From Cellulomonas sp. Root930 (GTDB lineage: Bacteria; Actinomycetota; Actinomycetes; Actinomycetales; Cellulomonadaceae), in NCBI GenBank assembly GCA_001429255.1, contig LMJI01000002.1, forward strand, positions 483,274 to 547,273: a stretch of DNA of 64,000 nt, given 5' to 3'. The notes below the pieces were generated by a model, which worked only from the letters and a program-made list of their open reading frames with translations, did not search any database and was not told the DNA's origin. A program made the translations under genes and the position numbers. Of the stretch, positions 22,033-31,132 are shown in pieces. The first letter of the stretch is position 1. Each line of letters opens with the position of its first letter.

Positions 22033-24738
22033 CTACAGCACGCCACGCTCGTGTGCGCGCAGGACCGCCGCCCGCCGGCTGGTGACTCCGAGCTTGGTGA
22101 AGATCCGCTTGGTGTGGCTGCGCAGGGTGTTGAGCGTGACGAACAGCTCGCGGGCGATCTGCGGGCCGGTCAGCTCGCTGTCCAGCAGCCTGAGCACCTG
22201 GAGCTCGCGCGCGCTGAGCTGCTCCACCGACGGGTTCTGGACCTCGGTGCCGGTGCGGTCGTCGCTCGAGGCCGCGACGTCAACCAGGCGACGCGCGTGC
22301 TCGCCGGCAGGATCACGGCGGTCGACGGCTCGGAGCAGCTCCCGCAGGGGGGCTCCCTCGTCCAGGAAGAGACGCACGTACGCCTGCGGTTCCGGTGCCC
22401 GGCTCCAGGCCTGGCCGAGCGTGCGCAGGGCGTCCCGGCGGGCTCCCTGCGAGTCCTGCGCCAGCGCCGTGAGCAGGTGGATCTCGAGGAGGCTTCCGTC
22501 GCGTCCGGTGCGCTCGGCCGCCTCCTGGAGCCGCGCCAGGAGGCGGATCGCGCGGTCCGGGGCGTCGGGGTCCCGGTGCGCCCGGTGCTGGGCGACGAGC
22601 AGCCGCACGAGCGTCAGGTGGTCGAACTCCCTCAGGTACGCGACCTCGTCCGTGGCGGACACACCCCGCTGACGCGCCCAGTCCGCCGCTGGGGCGAGGT
22701 TGCCCTGCGCGATCCAGACGCGCGCCCTCATGGCGGCGATCGGACGGAGGTCGGGGAAGAAGCCCGGTCGATAGAGCTGCTCGGCCTGGTGCAGCAGGTC
22801 GACGGCCCGCTCCGGATCACCCTCGACCGCGGCGACGCGGCTCATCGACGCGAACCATCGGAATCGGCTCTCGGCCATGGCCGCGCCCTCGCCGAGTGCC
22901 GCGGCCTCCTCGAGGTGTCGCGTGGCACCCGCGACGTCCCCGGCCTCCAGGTCCAGCTCGCTGAGCCCCACATGGAGGGCGGGAGTCGCACGCAGGACAG
23001 GCCCGTCGTGCGCCGCGCTCACCTCGAGCGCCCGCACGTAGAGGGCGCGCGCCGCGCTGGGCCGACCGGCCACGAGCCACATGTCCGCCAGCACGGGGGT
23101 GCTGCTCAGCTCGTCCACGAGGTTGCCCGCCGCGTGCAGGCTGCCGACGGCCTCCGTGAACGTCTCGAGCGCCGAGGACACGTCGCCCCGGGCCCACGCC
23201 GCCAGGCCGAGGAATCCCGATGCGCCCCCGCGTGCGAGATGGTCGTCGGGGCCGGCCAGCTCGAGCGCGCGCCGGGCGTGCTCTGCGGTCCCCGCCACGT
23301 CGCCGCGGGCCTGTGCGAGCGAGGCGCGGTGCACCGCGATCGTCGCCGGGAGGGTCCGGAGCTCCTCGGCCTCGGCCGGCGAAGGTGCAGGTCCGCCTGG
23401 TGCTCTCGCCAGCGCGCGGTCGGCGTCGTCGAGGCGCTCGCCGACGGCATCGAGATCCCCCGAGACCATGAGCATGTAGGCGAAGAAGACGCTGAGCAGC
23501 GGGCTGCGTCGGACCGCCTCGTCGGGAAGCACCCTCAACCAGCCGAGCAGCAGCGCCTCGCGCCGGTGCCGGCGGATGTCAGGGACCGCCACCTCCATGA
23601 GGTGGACCGCGCGGTCGATGTCCCGCGCCGCCAGCGCATGCCTGACGGCCTCGTCGGCCGAGCCGTTCGCCTCGTACCAGAGGCTGGCCCGGCGGTGCAG
23701 CTCCGGGACCAGGTCCGGCTGCTCGGCCAGCATCCGCACCCGGAGCACGTCGGCGAACAGGTGGTGGTACCGGAACCACTCGCGCCGGTCGTCCAGGGCG
23801 ACCAGGAAGAGGTTCTCCCGCTCCAGGGTCATGAGCAGGCGGGTGCCGTCGTCGCCGCCGACGACCGCGTCGCACAGTGCGCCCGTGAGCCGGTCGAGGA
23901 CGGCGGTGCGCAGGAGGAAGTCGCGCACGGCCGCCGGTTGGTGCGCCAGCACCTCCTCCACGAGGTAGTCGACCAGGTAGCGGTCGGTGCCGGTGAACTG
24001 GTCGATGAAGCCGCGGACGTCGTCCCGTCCTCGGAGGGAGAGCGCGGCCAGCTGCAGCGCGGCGATCCAGCCCTCGGTGCGTTGCTCCAGGGCCACCACG
24101 TCGTCAGCCGGGAGTCGCAGCCCGGTGGCCTCGCCGAGATACGCCGTCGCCTCGTCGAGCGTGAACCGCAGGTCGGCGGCACGGATCTCGACCAGGTCGC
24201 CGTGCACCCGCCAGCGCGCCAGCGGCAGGTCGGGGTCGACCCGGGTGCAGAGCACGACGTGCGCCTGCGGCGGGAGGTGCGTGAGGAGCAGGGCCATGCC
24301 CCGGGCGATCTCGGGGTCGTCCACCAGGTGGTAGTCGTCGAGGACCAGCCAGACCTGACCCGGCGTCGCGGCCAGCTCGTTGAGGAGCGTGGTGAGGACG
24401 AGGTCGATCGCCGTCGGGGAGGAGGTGACCAGGTTGAGCGCACGGGAGCCCGCGCCGTCCGTCGCGCCCGCGAGCGCGGTGAGGACGTACCTCCAGAACG
24501 TCGCGGGGTCGTTGTCCGACGAGTCGAGCGAGAGCCACGCCACGGCGCGAGCATCGGCGGGAGCGCCCGCCACCCACTCCGCCACGAGCGTGGACTTGCC
24601 GAACCCCGCCGGAGCGCACACCAGCGTCAGCCTCGCGTCGACCCCGGGGCCGACACGCTCGAGGAGGCGTGGGCGGGCGACCAGACCCCGGCGCAGCGTC
24701 GGGACGTGCAGCTTCGTAGCAATCAGCGGACCCGCCAC
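22033..24738 (-). CDS. MalT/LAL-type LuxR family transcriptional regulator
   Basis: 901 residues, right size for large ATP-binding LuxR regulators. N-terminal STAND ATPase with Walker A APAGFGKST (about 42-50) and Walker B WLVLDDYHLVDD, a central TPR-rich helical region, and a C-terminal LuxR helix-turn-helix (LSARELQVLRLLDSELTGPQ, LFVTLNTLRSHTKRIFTKLG). GTG 24738 begins MAGPLIATKLHVP, the conserved start of the family; longer upstream frames are antisense noise. Likely an activator that binds an unknown ligand; the neighbours suggest the membrane protein at 21223 or the SDR at 24786 as targets. Confidence 0.93.
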   Translation of the reverse strand: MAGPLIATKLHVPTLRRGLVARPRLLERVGPGVDARLTLVCAPAGFGKSTLVAEWVAGAPADARAVAWLSLDSSDNDPATFWRYVLTALAGATDGAGSRALNLVTSSPTAIDLVLTTLLNELAATPGQVWLVLDDYHLVDDPEIARGMALLLTHLPPQAHVVLCTRVDPDLPLARWRVHGDLVEIRAADLRFTLDEATAYLGEATGLRLPADDVVALEQRTEGWIAALQLAALSLRGRDDVRGFIDQFTGTDRYLVDYLVEEVLAHQPAAVRDFLLRTAVLDRLTGALCDAVVGGDDGTRLLMTLERENLFLVALDDRREWFRYHHLFADVLRVRMLAEQPDLVPELHRRASLWYEANGSADEAVRHALAARDIDRAVHLMEVAVPDIRRHRREALLLGWLRVLPDEAVRRSPLLSVFFAYMLMVSGDLDAVGERLDDADRALARAPGGPAPSPAEAEELRTLPATIAVHRASLAQARGDVAGTAEHARRALELAGPDDHLARGGASGFLGLAAWARGDVSSALETFTEAVGSLHAAGNLVDELSSTPVLADMWLVAGRPSAARALYVRALEVSAAHDGPVLRATPALHVGLSELDLEAGDVAGATRHLEEAAALGEGAAMAESRFRWFASMSRVAAVEGDPERAVDLLHQAEQLYRPGFFPDLRPIAAMRARVWIAQGNLAPAADWARQRGVSATDEVAYLREFDHLTLVRLLVAQHRAHRDPDAPDRAIRLLARLQEAAERTGRDGSLLEIHLLTALAQDSQGARRDALRTLGQAWSRAPEPQAYVRLFLDEGAPLRELLRAVDRRDPAGEHARRLVDVAASSDDRTGTEVQNPSVEQLSARELQVLRLLDSELTGPQIARELFVTLNTLRSHTKRIFTKLGVTSRRAAVLRAHERGVL

Positions 24739-24785
24739 GCCATCCCCGTTCCAGGAGCACGACCGCGTGCGTGCCGCCGCCCACG

Positions 24786-25568
24786 CTAGTGGCGATGAGG
24801 CCTCACGCCCGAGATCGACCGCGGCGCCCCGATCGCGCGCACGACCGAGCGGGGCATCGCCCGGGCTGCGCCTGACCCCAGCCGGTACCGCAGGCTCGGC
24901 GTGGAGATGACGGCGCCGCGCCTCACGTCGGCGAGGGCGGTGGCGACGACGTCGTCGGCGTGCAGCCACGCGATCTCCGGCAGCCACGACATGTCGATGC
25001 CGGCGCGGTCGTGGAACTCGGTGTGGACGAACCCGGGGCACACGACGGTCGCGGTGACCCCGGTGCCCCGCAGCTCGACCGCCAGGCCCTCGGTGAACGT
25101 CCGGACCCACGCCTTGTGCGCGGAGTACGTGCCGAGGGTGATGAGCGCGGCGACCGACGCGACGTTGAGGATGGCGCCGCGCCCGCGCGCGGTCATCTGG
25201 CCCGCCGCAGCGTGCGACAGCACCATGACGCAGCGGACCATGACGTCGAGCACGGCCTGCTCGCGCTCGAGGTCGCCGTCCACGAACCGCTGTCCGGCGG
25301 CGCCGCCGGCGTTGTTGACGAGCAGCCCGACCGGGCGCTCCGTCGACCGGAGCCGCTCGGCGACGCGCTCGACGTCGCTGCGGACCGACAGGTCCGCGAC
25401 GAGGATCTCGACGTGGACGCCCGCAGCCCCGCGCAGCCGACCGGCCAGCCGATCGAGCCGCTCGGAGTCCCTGTCGACGAGGACCAGGTCGTGGCGGGCG
25501 GTGGCGAGCTGCCACGCGAACTCCTGCCCCAGCCCGGCGGCCGCCCCGGTGATCAGCGCGGTACCCAC
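24786..25568 (-). CDS. Short-chain dehydrogenase/reductase
   Basis: 260 residues. Begins MGTALITGAAAGLGQEFAWQ with the TGxxxGxG motif at 8-15, NNAGG in the centre, and the catalytic S...YSAHK (ITLGTYSAHKAW). VCPGFVHTEFHDRAG is the usual post-catalytic segment. GTG 25568 has only a weak ribosome site, but the motif placement leaves little room for another start. It is separated by 47 bases from the LuxR-type gene downstream. Substrate not predictable. Confidence 0.9.
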   Translation of the reverse strand: MGTALITGAAAGLGQEFAWQLATARHDLVLVDRDSERLDRLAGRLRGAAGVHVEILVADLSVRSDVERVAERLRSTERPVGLLVNNAGGAAGQRFVDGDLEREQAVLDVMVRCVMVLSHAAAGQMTARGRGAILNVASVAALITLGTYSAHKAWVRTFTEGLAVELRGTGVTATVVCPGFVHTEFHDRAGIDMSWLPEIAWLHADDVVATALADVRRGAVISTPSLRYRLGSGAARAMPRSVVRAIGAPRSISGVRPHRH

Positions 25569-25589
25569 CGGACCACCGTAGAGGTCCGG

Positions 25590-26600
25590 TCAGCCGCGGA
25601 GCGCGTACGCGACGCCGTCGGTGACCGAGAGCCCGGCCCCGCGAGCGAGCGCCGCGTCGAGCACGTCCGGGGGGAGGGCAGCCGCCACCGCGGCCAGCGA
25701 CTCCTCGTGCTGCTCGCGCTCGTCGGGAGGCCACTCGCCCCCGGCACGCCCGAGCATCGCGGCCGCCGCCCCGAGCAGGGTGGCCGCGCGCTCGTGGTCG
25801 CCCGCGGCCGCGGTCACTGCGGCGAGGCTGTTGAGGGTCCAGGCGATCGGCATCCCGGCGCCGCGTGCGGCGCTGATCCGGAGCGACTGGAGGGCGAGCT
25901 CCTCCGCGCGCTCCAGGTTGCCGAGCCGGCGCTCGACCATGCTGAGGTTGGCCGACTCCGACCAGACGACGAACTCGTCGCCCGTCGACCGACCCATCGA
26001 CAGCCGGGCCGACATCACCTCGCGCGCCGCCTCGAGGTCGCCCGACATCTGCAGTGCCACGCCCAGCACGTGCAGGCTGCTGGACCGCCCGGGATCGCTG
26101 TCAGGACGTCCGTCGGTGACCGCGAGGGCCTGACGCAGCAGGCGTACTGCGTGGTCCACGTCGGTGGTCAACGCCACGCGTGCCGACCCGGCGAGGACGA
26201 GGGCCTGGAGCGAGCGGTCACCGACCGCCTCTGCCAACGCGAGGGCCGTGGTGAACCGCTGGTTCGCCAGCTCGTACCGACCGGCCCAGAAGACGACGTA
26301 GCCGTGGTCGTAGAGCGCCCTCGCACGCGCTGCCTCGTCGCCTGCACCCGTTCCCAGGGCCCGCTCGAACCACGCGTCGCCGTCGTCGATCCGCGAGGTC
26401 GAGATCCAGAACGGCACGAGCGCCGACGCCAGGCGGAACGCCGCCTCCGGCTGCCCGACGGCGAGGTGCCAGTCGAGCGCCTCGAGCATCGCGGGATAGC
26501 GATCCTCCACCGGACCGTTCGCGGCCGGGTCCTGCTGCCGGGCGCGTGCGCGGGCGTCCTCGGCGACCTCGAGCAGTGCGGCGGCGGTGGCGGCATCCAC
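25590..26600 (-). CDS. TPR-rich protein resembling the C-terminal half of AfsR/LuxR-type regulators
   Basis: 336 residues of helical repeats. ALDWHLAVGQPEAAFRLASA and DGDAWFERALGTG are the phrases that follow the NB-ARC ATPase in large SARP/LAL regulators, and ATLLGAAAAMLGRAGGEWPP is the usual terminal segment. There is no ATPase domain, no DNA-binding domain and no transmembrane segment. So this is either a remnant of a larger regulator or a free-standing repeat protein. Start GTG 26600 has a poor ribosome site; an earlier start in frame is not evident. Confidence 0.75.
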   Translation of the reverse strand: MDAATAAALLEVAEDARARARQQDPAANGPVEDRYPAMLEALDWHLAVGQPEAAFRLASALVPFWISTSRIDDGDAWFERALGTGAGDEAARARALYDHGYVVFWAGRYELANQRFTTALALAEAVGDRSLQALVLAGSARVALTTDVDHAVRLLRQALAVTDGRPDSDPGRSSSLHVLGVALQMSGDLEAAREVMSARLSMGRSTGDEFVVWSESANLSMVERRLGNLERAEELALQSLRISAARGAGMPIAWTLNSLAAVTAAAGDHERAATLLGAAAAMLGRAGGEWPPDEREQHEESLAAVAAALPPDVLDAALARGAGLSVTDGVAYALRG

Positions 26601-26668
26601 TTTCGGAGCGTACGAGCCGCGACGACCCGGGCGCCATCACCTCGGGCCAGAGTCCGGAACCACAGGGG

Positions 26669-26739
26669 AGCGGACGACGGGAATCGAACCCGCGTAGCCA
26701 GTTTGGAAGACTGGGGCTCTACCATTGAGCTACGTCCGC
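26669..26739 (-). tRNA. tRNA-Gly (anticodon TCC)
   Basis: 71 bases folding as a cloverleaf: acceptor GCGGACG with CGTCCGC, D-loop AGCTCAATGGTAGAGC, anticodon stem CCAGT with loop CTTCCAA, and T-arm GCGGGTTCGATTCCCGT. CCA is not encoded. It decodes GGA/GGG. Confidence 0.97.
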
Positions 26740-26742
26740 ACA

Positions 26743-26767
26743 GGTCCTGGCTCCGGGAGCCAGGACC
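26743..26767. other. Hairpin between the divergent tRNA genes
   Basis: GGTCCTGGCTC (26743-26753) pairs with GAGCCAGGACC (26757-26767), 11 bp with a 3-base loop, only four bases from the 5' end of tRNA-Gly. A second weaker repeat, GCACCC/GGGTGC, follows at 26771-26790. Role unknown. Confidence 0.4.
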
Positions 26768-26844
26768 GCGGCACCCAGGGTACCGGGTGCGCAAGGACGT
26801 CTCGTGCACTCACCTCGCCCGCCAGGGCCGCGGTCGGGTGCGCA

Positions 26845-26918
26845 CGGGGTGTGGCGCAGGTTGGTAGCGCGTCCGCTTTGGGAGCGGAAGGTCGTGGGTT
26901 CGAATCCCGCCACCCCGA
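26845..26918 (+). tRNA. tRNA-Pro (anticodon TGG)
   Basis: 74 bases: acceptor CGGGGTG with CACCCCG, D-arm GGCGCAGGTTGGTAGCGC, anticodon loop TTTGGGA in stem TCCGC/GCGGA, T-arm GTGGGTTCGAATCCCGC. CCA is not encoded. Decodes CCA and possibly other Pro codons by wobble. Confidence 0.97.
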
Positions 26919-26998
26919 CGGTGTGATCATGGGGCGGTCCGCCGCGCAGAGCGGAGCGGCTCCCACGATCGCCCGCCGGACGACGACACACTGACCCC

Positions 26999-27961
26999 GT
27001 GCTGCACCTGCGGATCGCGGTCCCGGCGGACCTCACCAGCGGCGTCGTCGCCGTCCTCGAGCGAGCGCCCGCGGTGAGCAGCCTGGCGGTCCTCGACGGT
27101 GCGTCGCGGCGACCCGAGGGCGACGTCGTGCTCGCGGACGTGGCGCGCGAGGCCGCCAACGACCTCTGCGACGAGCTCCTGGAGCTCGGCGTCCAGCGCG
27201 AGGGCACGCTGACGATCGAGCCGGTCGACACCTGGGTGTCGCAGCCCGGGTACGACGCCGAACGGCTCGCCCCGGGCAGCAGCGCGGACGCCGTCGTGTG
27301 GATCGACGTCACGCGGCGTGCCTATGCAGAGTCCGAGCTCAACTGGACGTACCTGAGCTTCATGAGCCTGGCAACGCTCATCGCCGCCATCGCCATCGTG
27401 CTCGACTCGCAGATCCTGGTCATCGGCGCGATGGTGCTCGGGCCGGAGTTCGTGCCGATCGCCGCGCTCGGCATCGCGCTGGTCCGCCGCCGCTTCCACC
27501 TGCTCCGGATGGCGCTCTGGACGCTGGTGGTCGGGTTCGTCCTCGCCATCCTCCTGACCTGCGTGGCGGCGCTCGTGGCCAAGCAGCTCGGCTGGGTAAC
27601 CCTCGAGCAGGTCACCGCTCCCCGCCCAGGCACGGAGTTCATCTACACGCCCGACAAGTGGTCGTTCATCGTGGCGGTCATCGCCGGGGCGGCGGGGGTG
27701 CTGTCGCTCACGTCGGCGCGGGTCGGTGGGCTCGCGGGAGCGTTCATCTCGGTGACCACCGTGCCCGCCGCCGGCAACGTCGCGCTGGGCCTGGCGTTCG
27801 GGCAGCTGGTCGAGGTCCGCGGCAGCGCGCTCCAGCTCGGCATCAACATCGTGGGCATGGCCCTCGCCGGCTGGCTGACGCTGGTCTTCCAGAAGACCGT
27901 GTGGAACCGCTTCGCCGACCGGCGCGAGCGCCTGCGCGCGAGGATCCTGCGCCGCGACTGA
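26999..27961 (+). CDS. DUF389 family membrane protein
   Basis: 320 residues. An N-terminal cytosolic domain of about 110 residues is followed by about six membrane helices beginning at WTYLSFMSLATLIAAIAIVL. ILVIGAMVLGPEFVPIAALG is the signature of DUF389 (TIGR00341-like) proteins, whose transport or regulatory role is unproven. GTG 26999 starts MLHLRIAVPADL, the conserved N-terminus; no good Shine-Dalgarno is visible. Monocistronic downstream of tRNA-Pro. Confidence 0.9.
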   Translation: MLHLRIAVPADLTSGVVAVLERAPAVSSLAVLDGASRRPEGDVVLADVAREAANDLCDELLELGVQREGTLTIEPVDTWVSQPGYDAERLAPGSSADAVVWIDVTRRAYAESELNWTYLSFMSLATLIAAIAIVLDSQILVIGAMVLGPEFVPIAALGIALVRRRFHLLRMALWTLVVGFVLAILLTCVAALVAKQLGWVTLEQVTAPRPGTEFIYTPDKWSFIVAVIAGAAGVLSLTSARVGGLAGAFISVTTVPAAGNVALGLAFGQLVEVRGSALQLGINIVGMALAGWLTLVFQKTVWNRFADRRERLRARILRRD

Positions 27962-28038
27962 GCCCGCGATGTATCAGGGCGAATCGCCCAGGGTCTTGTT
28001 CAGGGACTGTTTCCCCGACACCCCTGGGAGATCCCCCC

Positions 28039-29328
28039 ATGAGCAGGATCCTGTTCACCCTCACCCCCGTCACCGGCCATGTGCGCCCGGCGCTGCCGCT
28101 CGCCCGTGCGCTCGTCGCCGAAGGCCACGAGGTCGTGGTCTACACGGGCACCAAGTTCGCCGAGGCGGTCCTGGCGACCGGTGCCAAGCACGCACCGATC
28201 GTGCAGGGCCGCGACCTCGACGACGCGGAGTTCGACGCGTGGTCGGTCGCGCAGGGCGCACCGCCCCCGGGCATCAAGCGGCTGCAGTGGGACGTGCGGC
28301 ACCACTTCGTCGGCACGGTCCCGGGCTTCCTGGCCGACCTGGACGGCATCGTCGCCGCCGAGCGGCCCGACGTCCTCGTCATGGACAACGGGTTCATCGC
28401 GGGAGCGATCGCCGCGCGCCGCAACGACCTGCCGTCCGTGCTCTTCTCCGTCTCGCCGCTGGCGATCTCGAGCAAGGACACCGCCCCGTTCGGCCTGGGT
28501 CTGCAGCCGCCGCGGACCGGGTTCGACGGTCTGCGCTACGCGGCGCTGGGCTGGTTCATCGAGAAGGTGCTGTTCCGGGACTCGCAGAAGGCGGCGGAGC
28601 GTGTGGTTGCCGACGCCGGCCTGCCGGTGCCCGACGGGTTCTTCCTCGACTGGGTGCAGACGGCCGCCACGCGGGTGCTGCACACGTCGGTGCCGTCGTT
28701 CGAGTACCCCCGCAGCGACCTGCCGGAGAACGTCGAGATGGTCGGACCGTTCCTGCCGGCGGGCGTCGACCGCTTCGCACCGCCCGCCTGGTGGGACGAC
28801 GTGCGCGAGGCGCGCGCCACGGGTCGTCCCGTCGTGCTCGTCACGCAGGGGACGGTCGCCACCGACCCGGAGCGGCTGCTCTGGCCGGCGATCGACGGCC
28901 TCGCCGACGAGGACGTCCTGGTGATCGCGACCGCCGAGCCCGCCGACTACCCGGCGAACGTGCGGGCCACCCCGTTCGTACCGTTCGACCGCCTCCTGCC
29001 GCTGGTCGACGTGATGATCACCAACGGCGGTTTCGGCGGTGTCCAGCAGGCGCTCGCCTCCGGGGTCCCCGTGCTCGTCGCGGGCCGGTCGGAGGACAAG
29101 GCCGAGGTGGGTGCGCGCGTGGCGTGGTCCGGCGTCGGCCTCGCGCTCCCGACCGACAAGGTCACGGACGCGACGACGTCGGAGGCGGTCCGGCACGGTG
29201 TGCGGCGGTTGCTGGACAACCCGTCGTTCGCACGGCGGGCCGGCGAGCTCGCGGCCGAGTACGCGGAGCACGACGGCGTGGGCCGCGCGGTGTCGGTCAT
29301 CACGGAGGTCGCGGGTCTCGCTCGATGA
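28039..29328 (+). CDS. GT1-family glycosyltransferase (macrolide/UGT type)
   Basis: 429 residues, GT-B fold. The N-terminus MSRILFTLTPVTGHVRPALP carries the GH-x-x-P acceptor-side motif, and the C-terminal half has VPFDRLLPLVDVMITNGGFG and GVPVLVAGRSEDKAE, the donor-binding region of UGT/MGT enzymes. The family usual His in the HGG motif is replaced (TNGGFGG). ATG 28039 has GGGAG upstream. It should transfer a sugar from a nucleotide donor to a small lipophilic acceptor in the cytosol. No biosynthetic cluster surrounds it, so the acceptor is unknown. Confidence 0.87.
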   Translation: MSRILFTLTPVTGHVRPALPLARALVAEGHEVVVYTGTKFAEAVLATGAKHAPIVQGRDLDDAEFDAWSVAQGAPPPGIKRLQWDVRHHFVGTVPGFLADLDGIVAAERPDVLVMDNGFIAGAIAARRNDLPSVLFSVSPLAISSKDTAPFGLGLQPPRTGFDGLRYAALGWFIEKVLFRDSQKAAERVVADAGLPVPDGFFLDWVQTAATRVLHTSVPSFEYPRSDLPENVEMVGPFLPAGVDRFAPPAWWDDVREARATGRPVVLVTQGTVATDPERLLWPAIDGLADEDVLVIATAEPADYPANVRATPFVPFDRLLPLVDVMITNGGFGGVQQALASGVPVLVAGRSEDKAEVGARVAWSGVGLALPTDKVTDATTSEAVRHGVRRLLDNPSFARRAGELAAEYAEHDGVGRAVSVITEVAGLAR

Positions 29329-29344
29329 CGGGACGACCGGCGTG

Positions 29345-29377
29345 GGCGGTCCCACAGCCTCTCGGCTTGGGACCGCC
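29345..29377 (+). terminator. Terminator hairpin after the glycosyltransferase
   Basis: GGCGGTCCCA (29345-29354) pairs with TGGGACCGCC (29368-29377), with an inner AGCC/GGCT stem. It lies 17 bases after the stop codon. No T-run. Confidence 0.6.
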
Positions 29378-29396
29378 GCCCGCCGTGGCGTAAGGT
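29367..29396 (+). promoter_or_regulatory. tig: Candidate tig promoter
   Basis: TTGGGA (29367-29372), 18-base spacer, TAAGGT (29391-29396). The -35 overlaps the right arm of the preceding terminator. It would give a 5' leader of about 110 bases before the tig GTG. Confidence 0.4.
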
Positions 29397-29515
29397 CGAG
29401 GGTCGCCAGCGTGCGGTCGTCGGCCCGTTCTCGGGCGTGCGACGGCGCGCGGCCCGAAGCACCGGAGATCGCCGGAGTCGCCGGCGCCCGCCCCGATCAG
29501 TTGGAGACCATCGAA

Positions 29516-30919
29516 GTGAAGAGCGCCGTCGAGACCCTGGAGCCCACCAAGGTCAAGCTGACCGTCGAGGTGACCTACGACGAGCTCAAGCCCAGCATCG
29601 AGCACGCGTACGAGCACATCGCTCAGGACGTCGTCGTCCCGGGCTTCCGCAAGGGCAAGGTGCCGCCGCGCATCATCGACCAGCGCGTCGGTCGTCCCGC
29701 CGTCCTCGAGCACGCGATCAACGAGGGTCTGTCCGGCTTCTACGCCGAGGCCGTCCGCGAGAACAAGCTGCGCCCGCTGGGCCAGCCCGAGGTCGAGGTC
29801 ACCAAGATCCCCGGCCTGACCGCCGCGCCCGCCGGCGAGGAGGGCGAGCTGCACTTCACCGCCGAGGTCGAGGTCCGCCCCGAGATCACCGTCCCGGCGC
29901 TCGACGGCATCGCCGTCACGGTCGACGACGTCGAGGTCTCCGACGAGGACGTCGCCGCCCGCCTGGACGCCCTGCGCGAGCGCTTCGGCACCCTGGTCGG
30001 CGTGGACCGCCCCGCGGCCGAGGGCGACTTCGTCGTCATCGACCTCACCGCCACCATCGGCGACGAGCCGGTCGACACCGTGTCCGGCGTCAGCTACCAG
30101 ATCGGCTCGGGCAACATGCTCGAGGGCCTGGACGAGGCGCTCACGGGCCTGTCGGGCGGCGAGACCACCACGTTCGAGACGGCCCTCGCGGGCGGCGAGC
30201 ACGCCGGCGAGACCGCCCAGGTGAGCGTCACCGCCACCACGGTCAAGGAGCGTCAGCTGCCCGACGCCGACGACGACTTCGCCCAGCTGGCCAGCGAGTT
30301 CGACACGCTCGAGGAGCTGACGGCGGACCTGCGCACGCAGGCGTCCAGCATCAAGGCGTCCAACCAGGCCGTGCAGGCCCGCGACCTGTTGCTCGAGCAG
30401 CTGCTCGCCGCCACCGAGATCCCCGTCCCGTCGGGCGTCGTCGAGGCCGAGGTGCACCGCCACCTCGAGGGTGAGGGCCGGCTCGAGGACGACGAGCACC
30501 GCGCCGAGGTCGGCGAGCAGGCCACCACCGCGCTGCGCAACCAGATCCTCCTGGACACCCTCGCCGAGCAGCTGGAGATCAAGGTCAGCCAGAACGAGCT
30601 GCTCGACTACCTGGTGAACGCGTCGCGCCAGTACGGCATGGACCCGAACACCTTCATCCAGACCATCGACCAGCAGGGCCAGATCCCGACGATGGTCGCC
30701 GAGGTCGCCCGCTCGAAGGCGCTCGCCGTCGCGCTGCGCCGCGTCGCCGTCACCGACGGCTCCGGCCAGGCCGTGGACCTGTCCGAGTTCATCGGGTCCG
30801 ACGCCGAGGACGCCGCCGAGGCCGCAGAGGTGACCTCGGCCCCGACCGACGCCGCGGCCGACATCTCGGCGTTCGACGTGTTCGACGACGCCGAGCCCAC
30901 CGAGGACGCCAAGGCCTGA
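29516..30919 (+). CDS. tig: Trigger factor
   Basis: Ribosome-associated peptidyl-prolyl isomerase and chaperone that meets nascent chains at the exit tunnel. 467 residues. The ribosome-binding signature is VPGFRKGKVPP in the N-terminal domain; the FKBP-like domain (about 160-240) includes GDFVVIDLTATIGDEP and IGSGNMLEGLDEAL, followed by a helical C-terminal chaperone domain and an acidic tail. GTG 29516 starts the conserved KSAVETLEPTKVKLTVEV; GGAG lies 9 bases upstream. It precedes clpP1, clpP2 and clpX, the usual order. Confidence 0.97.
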   Translation: MKSAVETLEPTKVKLTVEVTYDELKPSIEHAYEHIAQDVVVPGFRKGKVPPRIIDQRVGRPAVLEHAINEGLSGFYAEAVRENKLRPLGQPEVEVTKIPGLTAAPAGEEGELHFTAEVEVRPEITVPALDGIAVTVDDVEVSDEDVAARLDALRERFGTLVGVDRPAAEGDFVVIDLTATIGDEPVDTVSGVSYQIGSGNMLEGLDEALTGLSGGETTTFETALAGGEHAGETAQVSVTATTVKERQLPDADDDFAQLASEFDTLEELTADLRTQASSIKASNQAVQARDLLLEQLLAATEIPVPSGVVEAEVHRHLEGEGRLEDDEHRAEVGEQATTALRNQILLDTLAEQLEIKVSQNELLDYLVNASRQYGMDPNTFIQTIDQQGQIPTMVAEVARSKALAVALRRVAVTDGSGQAVDLSEFIGSDAEDAAEAAEVTSAPTDAAADISAFDVFDDAEPTEDAKA

Positions 30920-30932
30920 CGCCGCGCTCCGG

Positions 30933-30965
30933 AAGGCCCCGCACCGATGCCCGGTGCGGGGCCTT
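30933..30965 (+). terminator. Intrinsic terminator after tig
   Basis: A perfect 13-bp stem, AAGGCCCCGCACC (30933-30945) with GGTGCGGGGCCTT (30953-30965), 7-base loop. It starts 13 bases after the tig stop and separates tig from clpP1. Confidence 0.88.
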
Positions 30966-31132
30966 CGGCGTTCTCCCGGGTCGACGGCGCCGGGCTCTGC
31001 CGTCAGCGAAAACGCTCGGTGCGGGGCCATGGACGGGTGCCGCTGCGCGTTAGGGTCACTGCATCGCACGGGTCCCCGACAGGGAGACCGAGCGGTGCAG
31101 GACAGACGTCACCGTCAGATGAGGGAGCCTTC

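Noticed and set aside
21595..24789. A rightward 1064-codon frame across the LuxR-type gene
   Set aside because: Antisense to a complete 901-residue regulator with intact motifs; composition is that of a shadow frame.
31005..31016. AGCG-AAAA-CGCT palindrome ahead of clpP1 as a ClgR operator
   Set aside because: Half-sites are in the wrong order compared with the ClgR motif (CGC-n5-GCG); probably chance.
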